From assembly GCF_034314105.1 (NCBI RefSeq), contig NZ_JAVIWJ010000001.1, forward strand, positions 3,708,501 to 3,772,500: a stretch of 64,000 nt of DNA, given 5' to 3'. Origin of the DNA: Pseudomonas sp. AB6 (GTDB taxonomy: Bacteria > Pseudomonadota > Gammaproteobacteria > Pseudomonadales > Pseudomonadaceae). This document shows positions 38,063 to 46,464 of this stretch, in pieces. The position numbers and the translations under genes are program-made. The first letter of the stretch is position 1. Each line of letters starts with the position of its first letter. The notes under the pieces were generated by a model. It made no database searches. It saw nothing but the letters and a program-made list of their open reading frames with translations, and had not been told where the DNA came from.

Positions 38063-38087
38063 TAAAAAACCCCGCTTTGTGCGGGGC
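38063..38087 (-). terminator. Rho-independent terminator of trxA
   Basis: Read on the minus strand, GCCCCGC-ACAAA-GCGGGG is followed by six T, starting 10 nt after the trxA stop. A strong, compact hairpin that separates trxA from rho. Confidence 0.92.
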
Positions 38088-38096
38088 TTAGGTGCT

Positions 38097-38426
38097 TCAG
38101 ATGTTGCTATCGAGAAATGCAGTCAGTTGCGACTTCGACAGAGCGCCTACTTTGGTAGCTTCAACGTTGCCGTTTTTGAACAACATCAGGGTCGGGATAC
38201 CGCGAACGCCATGCTTGGCAGGAGTTTCCTGGTTTTCGTCAATGTTCAACTTGGCAATCGTCAACTTGCCCTTATACGTCTCGGCAATTTCGTCCAGGAC
38301 GGGGGCAATCATCTTGCATGGGCCACACCACTCGGCCCAGTAATCTACTAGTACCGCGCCTTCAGCCTTGAGGACTTCTGCTTCGAAGCTGGCGTCACTG
38401 ACGTGTTTAATAAGGTCGCTACTCAT
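38097..38426 (-). CDS. trxA: Thioredoxin 1
   Basis: 109-residue cytoplasmic disulfide reductase with the active site WAEWCGPCKMIAPVL near residue 34, followed by the cis-Pro loop GIPTLMLFKNG near residue 75. It starts at ATG 38426 after GGAGACTTTCC. A TATGAT box about 50 bp upstream may be the -10. The trxA-rho order matches E. coli and P. aeruginosa. Confidence 0.97.
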   Translation of the reverse strand: MSSDLIKHVSDASFEAEVLKAEGAVLVDYWAEWCGPCKMIAPVLDEIAETYKGKLTIAKLNIDENQETPAKHGVRGIPTLMLFKNGNVEATKVGALSKSQLTAFLDSNI

Positions 38427-38589
38427 GGAAAGTCTCCGAGGTCGTAGGCTAAAAATCGTGCTCCATCATAGCGGGACTCACCGGGTTCAGGAAGCCGAGG
38501 TTGATTGAGTCTTGCTATGGTCCTGCATCAATTGCGCAATAGGTCGGCACCGGCAAGCATAAAAGTCGGTGCAAAGTCGGTGCGAAACA

Positions 38590-38815
38590 GAGCTTCAAAA
38601 GAAGGCCAGGTGGTGCCGAAGGTGCCCAAAGCCAAAGCGGCGCAACTTGCGCGGCAGATGCTGGAGCGCGTTGGGGGGGGAATTCGATGCATTCCCTGAT
38701 CGCTTGTCAGGCGGTCAGCAACAGCGCGTGGCGATTACCCGTGCGTTGGCCATGTCACCCAAAGTGCTGCTGTGCGATGAATCCCCTCGGCTCTCGATCC
38801 CGAAGGGTCGGTCGA
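38590..38815 (+). pseudogene. Fragment of a polar amino-acid-type ABC transporter ATPase
   Basis: Two overlapping frames together give about 70 residues of an ABC ATPase: KAKAAQLARQMLERVG in one frame, then FDAFPDRLSGGQQQRVAITR and ALAMSPKVLLCDE in another. The switch is at a run of eight G (38673-38680). The signature LSGGQQQRV and Walker B LLCDE are intact, but what should follow (EPTSALDPE) is scrambled (SPRLSIPKG), and there is no Walker A or start. It is a decayed relic on the edge of the accessory island. Confidence 0.85.
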
Positions 38816-38908
38816 TCACGGGGGCTGAGGGAACTGATTTGATTTTCGATGAAGCGCTAAACATAAATCAATCCCCTCACTGCCATAGAACTCGACAACG
38901 ACACGCCA

Positions 38909-39400
38909 TTAATAGCGGTAATAGCTGTTCACTATCCGCACTGAAAGGCTCGATCTTTTCGATGTCACCGGGAAATTGCCAAACCCTTGAGCATCGACTC
39001 GTCGTTGGCCTGACTCCCCATCAAATTCGCCAAAGTAACTTTGGCTAACAATAAATTCCTCTGTTTCTGTGTCAAACAGACGAAATATCAGTTTAGGGGG
39101 GACTATTTGAGGCGGTGGGTTCTCTAAAGCCGCCAGCATCCTTCGGTGGCGAGCGTGCGGCTCGTAATCCCCCCAGTCAAACGTGCGCGCCTCAGGCTTG
39201 GTCAGCACCCACTCGCCGCGCTCAATCTGCTCCCAGACATAACGATCGTGAAAGACCATCGAGGCGCGTCGCAATTCGGCCAGACCTTCGATTTTCCGAT
39301 GCCCTGCTAAAAGTCTTTTGACTATCACCAAGGCTTCAGCGGGAGAATGGACGTATTTTTCTTCTCCCATGTTGAGTTTACGACGATGCACCAACTTCAT
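38909..39400 (-). CDS. 163-residue protein coupled to Hcp, function unknown
   Basis: Last gene of the Hcp cluster; its start overlaps the hcp stop as ATGA. The N-terminal half is helical and charged (SPAEALVIVKRLLAGHRKIEGLAELRRA, HDRYVWEQIERGEW, EARTFDWGDYEPHARHRRML). After a proline hinge (ENPPPQIVPP, residues about 92-101) the rest is beta-rich (LIFRLFDTETEEFIVSQSYFG ... SLSVRIVNSYYRY). No signal peptide, membrane segment or metal motif is seen. Tight coupling to Hcp suggests cargo, an adaptor, or an Hcp extension encoded separately. I cannot name the family. Confidence 0.72.
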   Translation of the reverse strand: MKLVHRRKLNMGEEKYVHSPAEALVIVKRLLAGHRKIEGLAELRRASMVFHDRYVWEQIERGEWVLTKPEARTFDWGDYEPHARHRRMLAALENPPPQIVPPKLIFRLFDTETEEFIVSQSYFGEFDGESGQRRVDAQGFGNFPVTSKRSSLSVRIVNSYYRY

Positions 39401-39903
39401 GCCGACGCTCCCTCATTCCAGTAGTCGGAACCCGTCGTTCCGCAGGTTTCATGAGTCGAGCTGTTGTTCCGATACGTAAACGTAACAGTTTCCAATTGAG
39501 TGATATGAGCAAATGCAGGATCGCGCCAATGTGGCATTGCGATATGTATATCGGTAATCAGGGCGTCTTTATAGACCATGGTAAAAAAATGCTCATGAAA
39601 ACCATTAGGTGAAATTCGATACCAGTCAAACTTGCATTGGCTCAGTGTTTCACCCGTGCGCCACGCTTCAAACAGTAATGGGGTCGACTTATCGAGCATC
39701 TTGGTAATGGTGAAGGGCCCATGAACCCGATGGCCGGGCTGCGCCCCTTGGGGTCGACCAAAATGCTGATCAAATGAATCCACCAGAATTTGATCTTCTC
39801 GCCCGAGCTGGTAGTTATTGCCAATTGACTCTAACGACGAACAGCCTTCAGTAATCAATTTTTGTTTTTCGCCGATGATGGTCAAGTAGGGTGGCATTGG
39901 CAT
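39397..39903 (-). CDS. hcp: Hcp-family type VI secretion tube/effector protein
   Basis: 168-residue Hcp, the ring-forming tube protein of type VI secretion and a carrier for small effectors. Recognition rests on PYLTIIGEKQKLITEGCSS at the start, HGPFTITKMLDKSTPLLFEA near residue 61, CKFDWYRISPNGFHEHFFTM near residue 89, the conserved DALITDIHI and the C-terminal TFTYRNNSSTHETCGTTGSDYW. AAGGAG lies 7 nt before the ATG. No vgrG, tss structural or clpV gene is in the window, so this is an orphan copy that would need a secretion apparatus encoded elsewhere. Confidence 0.92.
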   Translation of the reverse strand: MPMPPYLTIIGEKQKLITEGCSSLESIGNNYQLGREDQILVDSFDQHFGRPQGAQPGHRVHGPFTITKMLDKSTPLLFEAWRTGETLSQCKFDWYRISPNGFHEHFFTMVYKDALITDIHIAMPHWRDPAFAHITQLETVTFTYRNNSSTHETCGTTGSDYWNEGASA

Positions 39904-40018
39904 GGGTGTACTCCTTGGCTAGATAGGGTGTTTTTTAGATTGGGTAGTTGAGGTGGAACTTGCCCACTGATTGTGACGAACTCAGTTGAATCTATAAGGC
40001 AGCTCCAACGACGCCGAG

Positions 40019-40609
40019 TCATGGGTAAGGCGTCCAAGGCTTGGCAACTTCAAGGGTGATCTTATAGCGCTCTTCTTCGGGGCGTTTGCGATCTTCAAAA
40101 CGATGCACTGTGAGCATGGCCTGATACTTGTCGCCGGCATACCAATAAGTTATGCCTCCCTTGTCGCGCAATTGAGCGCGCCATTGGGGCGTATCGGCAA
40201 AGGGTGGATATTTTTTGTGATTTCTATCTATCCATCCGCCGCGGCGCCATTGTTCCTGAAGGTCCAGCACTACCTTTAAGGCATCATCCAGTAACAAGGG
40301 CTCGGTCTGCGGAGAGATACGAACATCGCCAATGGTGTTGCCCTTGAATCCCATAGTGAAGGACGTACCAATGGGGGTGATAAATCCATATTGCGGGTCG
40401 AGGAACCGTAATCGGGCGTTGGATTTTGCACCGCCCCACGATATTCCCCCGTCTGGATAAGGTGGACTAAAGCGGGCTGACGACTGCTTTCGCATATTCT
40501 CGTAAGTTCCACCGATCTCCACGACGATCTCCCGCTCGTACCACGACCTCGCGACGAATGCTGCCCATGCCGTCAGAACTATCATTAGCGTCCAACGACG
40601 CCAAGTCAT
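40019..40609 (-). CDS. Single-pass periplasmic protein, tandem copy 2 (candidate immunity protein)
   Basis: 196 residues: an N-terminal anchor (TLMIVLTAWAAFVA after MTWRRW) and a periplasmic domain. Its ATG at 40609 overlaps the stop of copy 1. The last 99 residues differ from copy 1 at only five positions, while the middle (residues about 30-95) is clearly diverged (YPDGGISWGGAKSN against FPGGRIWPGMPKSN). It sits between a possible effector and hcp, which fits an immunity role against a toxin acting outside the cytoplasm; that is inference. An in-frame upstream ATG at 40624 lies inside copy 1 and is not preferred. Confidence 0.75.
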   Translation of the reverse strand: MTWRRWTLMIVLTAWAAFVARSWYEREIVVEIGGTYENMRKQSSARFSPPYPDGGISWGGAKSNARLRFLDPQYGFITPIGTSFTMGFKGNTIGDVRISPQTEPLLLDDALKVVLDLQEQWRRGGWIDRNHKKYPPFADTPQWRAQLRDKGGITYWYAGDKYQAMLTVHRFEDRKRPEEERYKITLEVAKPWTPYP

Positions 40610-41196
40610 GGGTAAGGCGTCCAAGGCTTGGCAACTTCAAGGGTAATCTTATAGCGCTCTTCTTCGGGGCGTTTGCGATCTTCAAAACGATGCACTGTGA
40701 GCATGGCCTGATACTTGTCGCCAGCATACCAATCAGTTGTGCCTCCCTTGTCGCGCAATTGAGCACGCCATTGAGGCGTATCGGCAAAGGGTGGGTATTT
40801 TTTGTGATTTCTATTTATCCATCCTCCGCGACGCCATTGGTCCTGAAGGTCCAGCACTACCTTCAAGGCGTCATCGAGTAACAAGGGTTCCAGCTGCGGA
40901 GACATTTGGATGTTTTCAATAACGTTGTCATCGAATACAACGAATACGTCAGCGCTTTTTGGCGTGATAAATCCATATTGCGGGTCGGTGAATCGTAATT
41001 GTACATTTGACTTTGGCATGCCCGGCCATATTCTCCCACCGGGAAAAGGTGAACTAAAACGGGCTGACGAAGCCTTGAGCATCTCCTCGTAGGTTCCACC
41101 TATCACCAGGGCGATCTCCCGCTCGTACCACGACCTCGCGACGAATGCTAACCATACTGTCAGCAGGGCCAGGCAGAACCAGTATCGCCGCTTCAT
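40606..41196 (-). CDS. Single-pass periplasmic protein, tandem copy 1 (candidate immunity protein)
   Basis: 196 residues with an N-terminal anchor (RYWFCLALLTVWLAFVA), then a periplasmic domain starting RSWYEREIALVIGGTYEEM and ending KPWTPYP. The ATG at 41196 overlaps the stop of the interrupted DUF2515-like gene (ATGA), and its own stop overlaps copy 2, so the three reading frames are translationally linked. It is exactly the same length as copy 2. I do not recognise a named family. Confidence 0.76.
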   Translation of the reverse strand: MKRRYWFCLALLTVWLAFVARSWYEREIALVIGGTYEEMLKASSARFSSPFPGGRIWPGMPKSNVQLRFTDPQYGFITPKSADVFVVFDDNVIENIQMSPQLEPLLLDDALKVVLDLQDQWRRGGWINRNHKKYPPFADTPQWRAQLRDKGGTTDWYAGDKYQAMLTVHRFEDRKRPEEERYKITLEVAKPWTPYP

Positions 41197-42344
41197 TGGA
41201 CACCTGACCCTTCGGCGATATCTCTTATTGATTGCTCCAGCAAAGGTCGATTTCCGTCACCCAGCATCTCGTCAAAACGCGCCGCTGCTTGCATCACGAA
41301 GGCTATGCGCTGCGTGTAATCTGACAAGTCTGCAAACGGGTTGCTGCTGAATTCGAGGGTGCGTCCATCCTCGACGGGATGGCATTGGCTCGCCAGCGTC
41401 AACTCAATCGCTTGAGCCACCCCCAAAGGAAAACCGGTGACATAGGAGGCATGGTTTCCGCGCAGTAGCCGTTTAAGTTGTGGGTCTTCGTAAATAGTCG
41501 GTTGCAGGATATTGCGTTGTTCATGTACAGCCAAAAGCTCCACGCTTTTGGCAATATTCCCTTTTTCTATCGCAGCGAAACCCTCCAGGATTTGTCCATG
41601 CCGAACACCGAACTCGAGCTTTTTCTGCCCCACAGGTCACAACACTGGAAACTTCGGATGACCAAAAATGCCCGCTCGCTCGCCAAGACAAATCCTTAGT
41701 TCATCAAGCCCACGCTTTTTGTAAAACGCATGCAGCGGGAAGATATCGAGAAACAACGTGGTATTACCCAGGGCCATCATGTCGTAGACGTGTCGGAACT
41801 GTTGTTGCATCAAGGAGGGTTCGCCGCCTAACGTCGAGAACGGCACAGGGTTGTTTTTGCTGGCGGCCTCATAATCCTCCATGGCGTGTTTATCCAACGT
41901 CTTGATATTAATCAGGCCCTTGATACCTACACTCGAGTCCGAGCCGCTGTCGAACATCCGGCGCCCGGCGTCGACTTCAGCTTGAATGACCTCATTCGTA
42001 TTCGCTGCATGCAACAACCCGCAGCCGACTTGCTTAGATGCAAAGGCCGCAAGCCCTGCCCATTGGAAACGATTGTCGTGCAGCCACAACCGGGCATAGG
42101 CAGCGTTGATGGCGCGGTTGCGTTCGATGGAGTCGGCGATCAGGACACCGCCGGGGGCGACAATTTCTTCAGCTTCGCGCTGGAAGACTCGCCAGATTCC
42201 CGAGCAGGTCAGCACCGGGACGTCGGTGCATTCAAAGGTGGTGTCGTAAGCGCTCACCATGTGCGTTTTACATTCGGAGAACGGCTTGGTGTTCTGATTC
42301 AACTTCTGCGTGTCGCATTCGTGGTCTTTGAAACACTGGGTCAT
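41193..42344 (-). pseudogene. DUF2515-like protein split by an in-frame TGA (candidate T6SS effector)
   Basis: One frame of 384 codons, interrupted only by TGA at 41637-41639. The segments are 235 residues (MTQCFKDHECDTQKL to GHPKFPVL) and, after TGA-CCT, a second part starting VGQKKLEFGVRHG. The text on both sides reads as one protein (FPVL-stop-PVGQKKLEFG), as if a TGG Trp codon had mutated. The body recalls DUF2515 proteins (ERNRAINAAYARLWL ... FQWAGLAAFASKQVG, GNTTLFLDIFPLHAFYKKRG), a family of unknown activity; recognition is from memory. The ATG at 42344 follows AGGAG. No signal peptide or classical catalytic motif is evident. The downstream piece could restart at GTG 41633. Confidence 0.72.
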
Positions 42345-42744
42345 GGCGCTGGCTCCTGGCTGGAATAGCCGCACCCTACCAACCAAACACCAGCAAAAAA
42401 TCGGCAAAACACACAATCAGAAAAGCCCTACATACCTACCACCAAGATCCTACAAATCGCAGAAGCAAAAAAATCAGAAATGCACGAAAAAAGCGGGCCG
42501 TCGCGCAGCAATACGGGGCTTTAGGAGGACGCTTGCCCGCGATCGGTTACGAAGCAGTCGTAAATAAGCGATGCTTGAGGGGAACCAACTCGTTGACTAG
42601 GGCATTAACGCGGTACCGGAAAACCTCTTTGCCTGATTAATCGCCAACAAGTTGGCTTCTACAGGGCGCCACACGACGCTTCGCGTTGGCGGCGGGGAAG
42701 GATCGTGGCACGATGACGGGGTTTTCGACCGAGACTCTTTAATC
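42345..42744. other. Divergent intergenic region with a REP-like element
   Basis: 400 bp between the accessory cluster and ppx. It contains an A-rich stretch (42400-42490), a single REP-like element at 42529-42563 and no credible gene. Promoters for both directions should lie here, but none is clear. Confidence 0.6.
42529..42563 (-). repeat. Single REP-like element
   Basis: Reads ACGCTTGCCCGCGATCGGTT then ACGAAGCAGTCGTAAA, the same family as the two elements at 15375-15491. It sits at the ppx-proximal edge of the accessory island. Confidence 0.65.
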
Positions 42745-44247
42745 ATGCCGCTGTCCCCTAGAAAAAATCATTCTTTGATCGCCGCCATCGACTTGGGCTC
42801 CAACAGTTTCCATATGGTCGTGGCCAAAGCCAATCTGGGCGAGATCCGCATTCTAGAGCGGCTCGGCGAGAAGGTTCAGTTAGCCGCAGGGATCACTGAT
42901 GAACGCCAACTCACCGAAGAGTCCATGCAACGCGGTCTTGATTGTCTTAAGCAATTTGCTCAACTAATCAGTGGCATGGAGTCCGGCGCCGTCCGCATCG
43001 TCGGTACCAACGCCCTGCGTGAAGCGCGTAATCGGGGAGATTTCATTCGCCGGGCCGAAGAGATTCTCGGCCACCCGGTGGAGGTGATCTCAGGGCGTGA
43101 AGAGGCCCGCCTGATTTACCTCGGCGTGTCGCACACGCTGGCTGATGCTCCTGGCAAAAGGCTGGTCGCTGATATCGGCGGCGGCAGCACTGAGTTCATC
43201 ATCGGCCAGCGCTTTGAACCGCTACTGCGCGAAAGCTTGCAAATGGGCTGCGTGAGTTTCACTCAACGGTATTTTAAAGACGGCAAAATCACCCCGGCGC
43301 GCTACGCCCAGGCTTACACCGCTGCGCGCTTGGAAATCATGAGCATTGAACACGCGCTGCATCGCCTCACGTGGGACGAGGCCATTGGCTCGTCCGGCAC
43401 CATCCGCGCCATCGGTCTGGCCCTTAAAGCAGGCGGCCACGGCACCGGTGAAGTAAATGCTGAGGGCTTGGCCTGGCTCAAACGCCGAATGTTCAAGCTC
43501 GGTGATGTCGATAAAATCGACTTTGAAGGCATCAAACCTGACCGTCGGGCCATTTTTCCGGCAGGCCTGGCGATTCTTGAAGCTATTTTCGACGCACTGG
43601 AACTCACCCGCATGGATCACTGTGAGGGCGCGCTACGTGAAGGCGTGCTTTATGACCTCATGGGTCGCCATCATCATGAAGACGTGCGTGAGCGCACCCT
43701 CAGTTCGCTGATGGAGCGTTATCACGTCGACCTTGAACAAGCCGCCCGTGTCGAAGCCAAAGCGCTGCACTCTCTTGAGCAAGTGGCCGTGGCGTGGGGG
43801 CTGGAGGATGAGCCGTATCGCGAGTTATTACGCTGGGCGGCCAAGGTTCATGAAGTGGGCCTGGATATCGCTCACTATCATTACCACAAGCACGGCGCTT
43901 ATTTGATCGAGCACTCGGACTTGGCCGGATTTTCCCGCGAAGACCAACAAATGCTGGCACTGCTGGTGCGAGGCCATCGCCGAAATATTCCCAAAGACAA
44001 GTTCGCTGATTTCGGCGAAGAAGGCATCAAGCTGATTCGTCTGTGCGTGCTGCTGCGCTTTGCGATTCTGTTCCACCACATCCGTGGCACCCAAGCGATG
44101 CCTCAAGTGGTGTTGCACGCCAACGATCAGAGCTTAGACGTATTGTTCCCGGACGGCTGGCTGGAAAACAACCAGCTGACTCAGGCCGACTTCGCACTGG
44201 AAGCCGAGTGGTTGGCCCGAGTTGGGATCGTCTTCAGCGTACGCTGA
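42745..44247 (+). CDS. ppx: Exopolyphosphatase
   Basis: 500-residue Ppx/GppA-family enzyme that removes terminal phosphates from polyphosphate. The ASKHA-fold motifs are AAIDLGSNSFHMVVA near residue 14, GREEARLIYLGV near residue 116, VADIGGGSTEFI near residue 139 and GSSGTIRAIG. The C-terminal part is HD-like (AKVHEVGLDIAHYHYHKHGAYLI). The start is set at MPLSPRKNHSLIAAIDLG, since the 31 codons upstream are not family-like. It converges on ppk and overlaps it by 14 bp. Confidence 0.94.
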   Translation: MPLSPRKNHSLIAAIDLGSNSFHMVVAKANLGEIRILERLGEKVQLAAGITDERQLTEESMQRGLDCLKQFAQLISGMESGAVRIVGTNALREARNRGDFIRRAEEILGHPVEVISGREEARLIYLGVSHTLADAPGKRLVADIGGGSTEFIIGQRFEPLLRESLQMGCVSFTQRYFKDGKITPARYAQAYTAARLEIMSIEHALHRLTWDEAIGSSGTIRAIGLALKAGGHGTGEVNAEGLAWLKRRMFKLGDVDKIDFEGIKPDRRAIFPAGLAILEAIFDALELTRMDHCEGALREGVLYDLMGRHHHEDVRERTLSSLMERYHVDLEQAARVEAKALHSLEQVAVAWGLEDEPYRELLRWAAKVHEVGLDIAHYHYHKHGAYLIEHSDLAGFSREDQQMLALLVRGHRRNIPKDKFADFGEEGIKLIRLCVLLRFAILFHHIRGTQAMPQVVLHANDQSLDVLFPDGWLENNQLTQADFALEAEWLARVGIVFSVR

Positions 44248-46447
44248 GTATTGGATTGCTCAGGCGCTCTAGCAGCGTCGCCTGGGCACTGCGAGGGTTC
44301 TGGTTACCGGTCGGCGTGCTGCGTGTGTAGCGGCCGTCTGAATGCAGAATCCAGGCGTGGGTATTATCCGTCAGATAACTCTCCAACTCCTTTTTGACCC
44401 GCAGAATCAACTTCTTGCCTTCGACCGGGAAGCACGTCTCTACGCGTTTATCGAGGTTGCGCTCCATCCAGTCGGCGCTGGAAAGAAACATCTGCTCTTC
44501 ACCGCCATTGAGGAAGTAGAAGACCCGTGTGTGTTCCAGGAAGCGACCGATGATCGAGCGCACATGAATGTTGTGCGAAACACCCGCGATTCCCGGCCGT
44601 AAACAACACATACCGCGAATCACCAAATCGATACGCACGCCAGATTGGCTCGCCTTGTACAACGCACGGATAACCTTAGGGTCGGTCAGCGAGTTGAATT
44701 TGGCAATGATGTGCGCCGGTTTACCATCGAGGGCGAACTGCGTCTCCCGGGCAATCATGTCGAGCATGCCTTTCTTGAGGGTGAACGGTGCATGCAGCAG
44801 CTTCTTCATGCGCAACGTTTTACCCATCCCGATCAACTGACTGAACAGTTTTCCGACGTCTTCGCACAGGGCATCGTCGGAGGTCAGCAGGCTGTAATCG
44901 GTATACAGACGAGCGTTACCGGCATGGTAGTTGCCAGTCCCTAAATGCGCATAGCGCACAATCTCGCCGGCCTCGCGGCGCAGAATCAGCATCATCTTGG
45001 CATGCGTCTTAAATCCAACCACGCCATAGATCACGACTGCGCCTGCCGCTTGGAGACGGCTGGCCAGTTGCAGGTTGGACTCTTCATCGAACCGGGCTCG
45101 CAGTTCAATCACCGCCGTAACTTCCTTACCGTTACGAGCGGCGTCTACTAAAGCATCGACGATTTCCGAGTTGGCGCCACTGCGGTACAGCGTTTGCCGA
45201 ACTGCGAGCACATGCGGATCTTTCGCTGCCTGGCGCAGTAAATCCACGACGGGTGTGAAGGACTCAAACGGGTGCAGCAGCAAAATATCTTGCTTGCTGA
45301 TGACCGTGAAAATGTTCTCACTGTTTTGCAGTAGCTTAGGAATGGCCGGGGTAAACGGCGCGTACTGCAACTCGGGATGGCTATCCAGGCCAGTGATGCT
45401 GAACAAACGCGTCAGGTTGACAGGTCCGTTGACTTGATAAAGTTCGGTTTCACTCAGACTGAACTGCTTGAGTAAGTAATCAGAAAGGTGTTTCGGACAG
45501 GTGTCCGCCACTTCCAGCCTGACTGCATCACCGTAACGCCGCGAAAATAACTCGCCACGCAGGGCGCGGGCCAAGTCTTCTACGTCTTCGGTATCAACGG
45601 CCAAGTCGGCGTTTCGAGTCAGGCGAAACTGATAGCAGCCCTTGACCTTCATACCCTGGAAAAGATCATCGGCGTGCGCATGGATCATTGATGATAGGAA
45701 AACGTAGTTGTCCCCTGCTCCGCTGATTTCCTCTGGCACTTTGATAATGCGTGGGAGTAAGCGCGGTGCCGGAATAATCGCCAGACCGGAATCGCGACCG
45801 AAGGCATCAACCCCTTCCAGTTCAACTATAAAGTTCAGGCTTTTGTTCACCAGCAACGGGAATGGGTGTGTGGGATCGAGGCCGATCGGTGTGATGATCG
45901 GCGCAATCTCGTCACGAAAATAGCGACGAACCCAAGCTTTGAGCTTGGCAGTCCAGTACCGACGACGAATAAAACGAACCTGATGCTTTTCCAGTTCTGG
46001 CAAAAGGATATCGTTGAGAATCGCGTATTGGCGGTCCACATGCCCATGTACCAATTCGCTAATCCGCGCCAAAGCCTGTTGCGGCTGCAACCCATCTGCG
46101 CCCGCTTGTTCACGGGCAAAGGTAATCTGTTTCTTCAAACCTGCGACACGAATCTCGAAAAATTCATCGAGGTTACTGGAGAAAATCAACAGAAACTTCA
46201 GCCGCTCCAGCAATGGGTAGGACTCATCCAGCGCCTGCTCCAACACGCGAATATTGAACTGCAATTGCGACAGTTCGCGGTGGATGTACAGGTTGCTGTC
46301 GTCCAGATTATGAACAGCAGGCTGTGGCACTGGCGCGGGCTGGACCGCCTCGGGGACCGCCACCACTTCAATGCTCGGCTCAACCACAGGCTGAGTATCC
46401 TGAACGGCGATCTGAACAGCTGCTTCGGTGAGTCCTTCGGTATTCAT
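44234..46447 (-). CDS. ppk: Polyphosphate kinase 1
   Basis: 737-residue enzyme that polymerises ATP gamma-phosphates into polyphosphate. N-terminal domain (YIHRELSQLQFNIRVLEQA, preceded by a Pro/Val-rich extension of about 45 residues), the LHPFESFTPVVDLLRQA region and the phosphorylated His within GFKTHAKMMLILRRE near residue 440 are all present, as is the second His region near 595. It follows hemB by 17 bp on the same strand with an AGGAA site. Synthesis (ppk) and breakdown (ppx) are encoded tail to tail. Confidence 0.95.
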   Translation of the reverse strand: MNTEGLTEAAVQIAVQDTQPVVEPSIEVVAVPEAVQPAPVPQPAVHNLDDSNLYIHRELSQLQFNIRVLEQALDESYPLLERLKFLLIFSSNLDEFFEIRVAGLKKQITFAREQAGADGLQPQQALARISELVHGHVDRQYAILNDILLPELEKHQVRFIRRRYWTAKLKAWVRRYFRDEIAPIITPIGLDPTHPFPLLVNKSLNFIVELEGVDAFGRDSGLAIIPAPRLLPRIIKVPEEISGAGDNYVFLSSMIHAHADDLFQGMKVKGCYQFRLTRNADLAVDTEDVEDLARALRGELFSRRYGDAVRLEVADTCPKHLSDYLLKQFSLSETELYQVNGPVNLTRLFSITGLDSHPELQYAPFTPAIPKLLQNSENIFTVISKQDILLLHPFESFTPVVDLLRQAAKDPHVLAVRQTLYRSGANSEIVDALVDAARNGKEVTAVIELRARFDEESNLQLASRLQAAGAVVIYGVVGFKTHAKMMLILRREAGEIVRYAHLGTGNYHAGNARLYTDYSLLTSDDALCEDVGKLFSQLIGMGKTLRMKKLLHAPFTLKKGMLDMIARETQFALDGKPAHIIAKFNSLTDPKVIRALYKASQSGVRIDLVIRGMCCLRPGIAGVSHNIHVRSIIGRFLEHTRVFYFLNGGEEQMFLSSADWMERNLDKRVETCFPVEGKKLILRVKKELESYLTDNTHAWILHSDGRYTRSTPTGNQNPRSAQATLLERLSNPILSVR

Positions 46448-46464
46448 GGGTGTTCCTGTTTGGG

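Noticed and set aside
38569..39048. Intact 159-residue ABC-related gene
   Set aside because: Only a short part is ABC-like; the frame begins and ends in unrelated sequence and native motifs are broken.
41637..41639. Selenocysteine reading of the in-frame TGA
   Set aside because: No stem-loop of SECIS type was recognised downstream and the family is not a known selenoprotein; a Trp-to-stop mutation is simpler.
38909..42344. A complete type VI secretion system
   Set aside because: Only Hcp is present; there is no VgrG, sheath, baseplate, membrane-complex or ClpV gene in the window.
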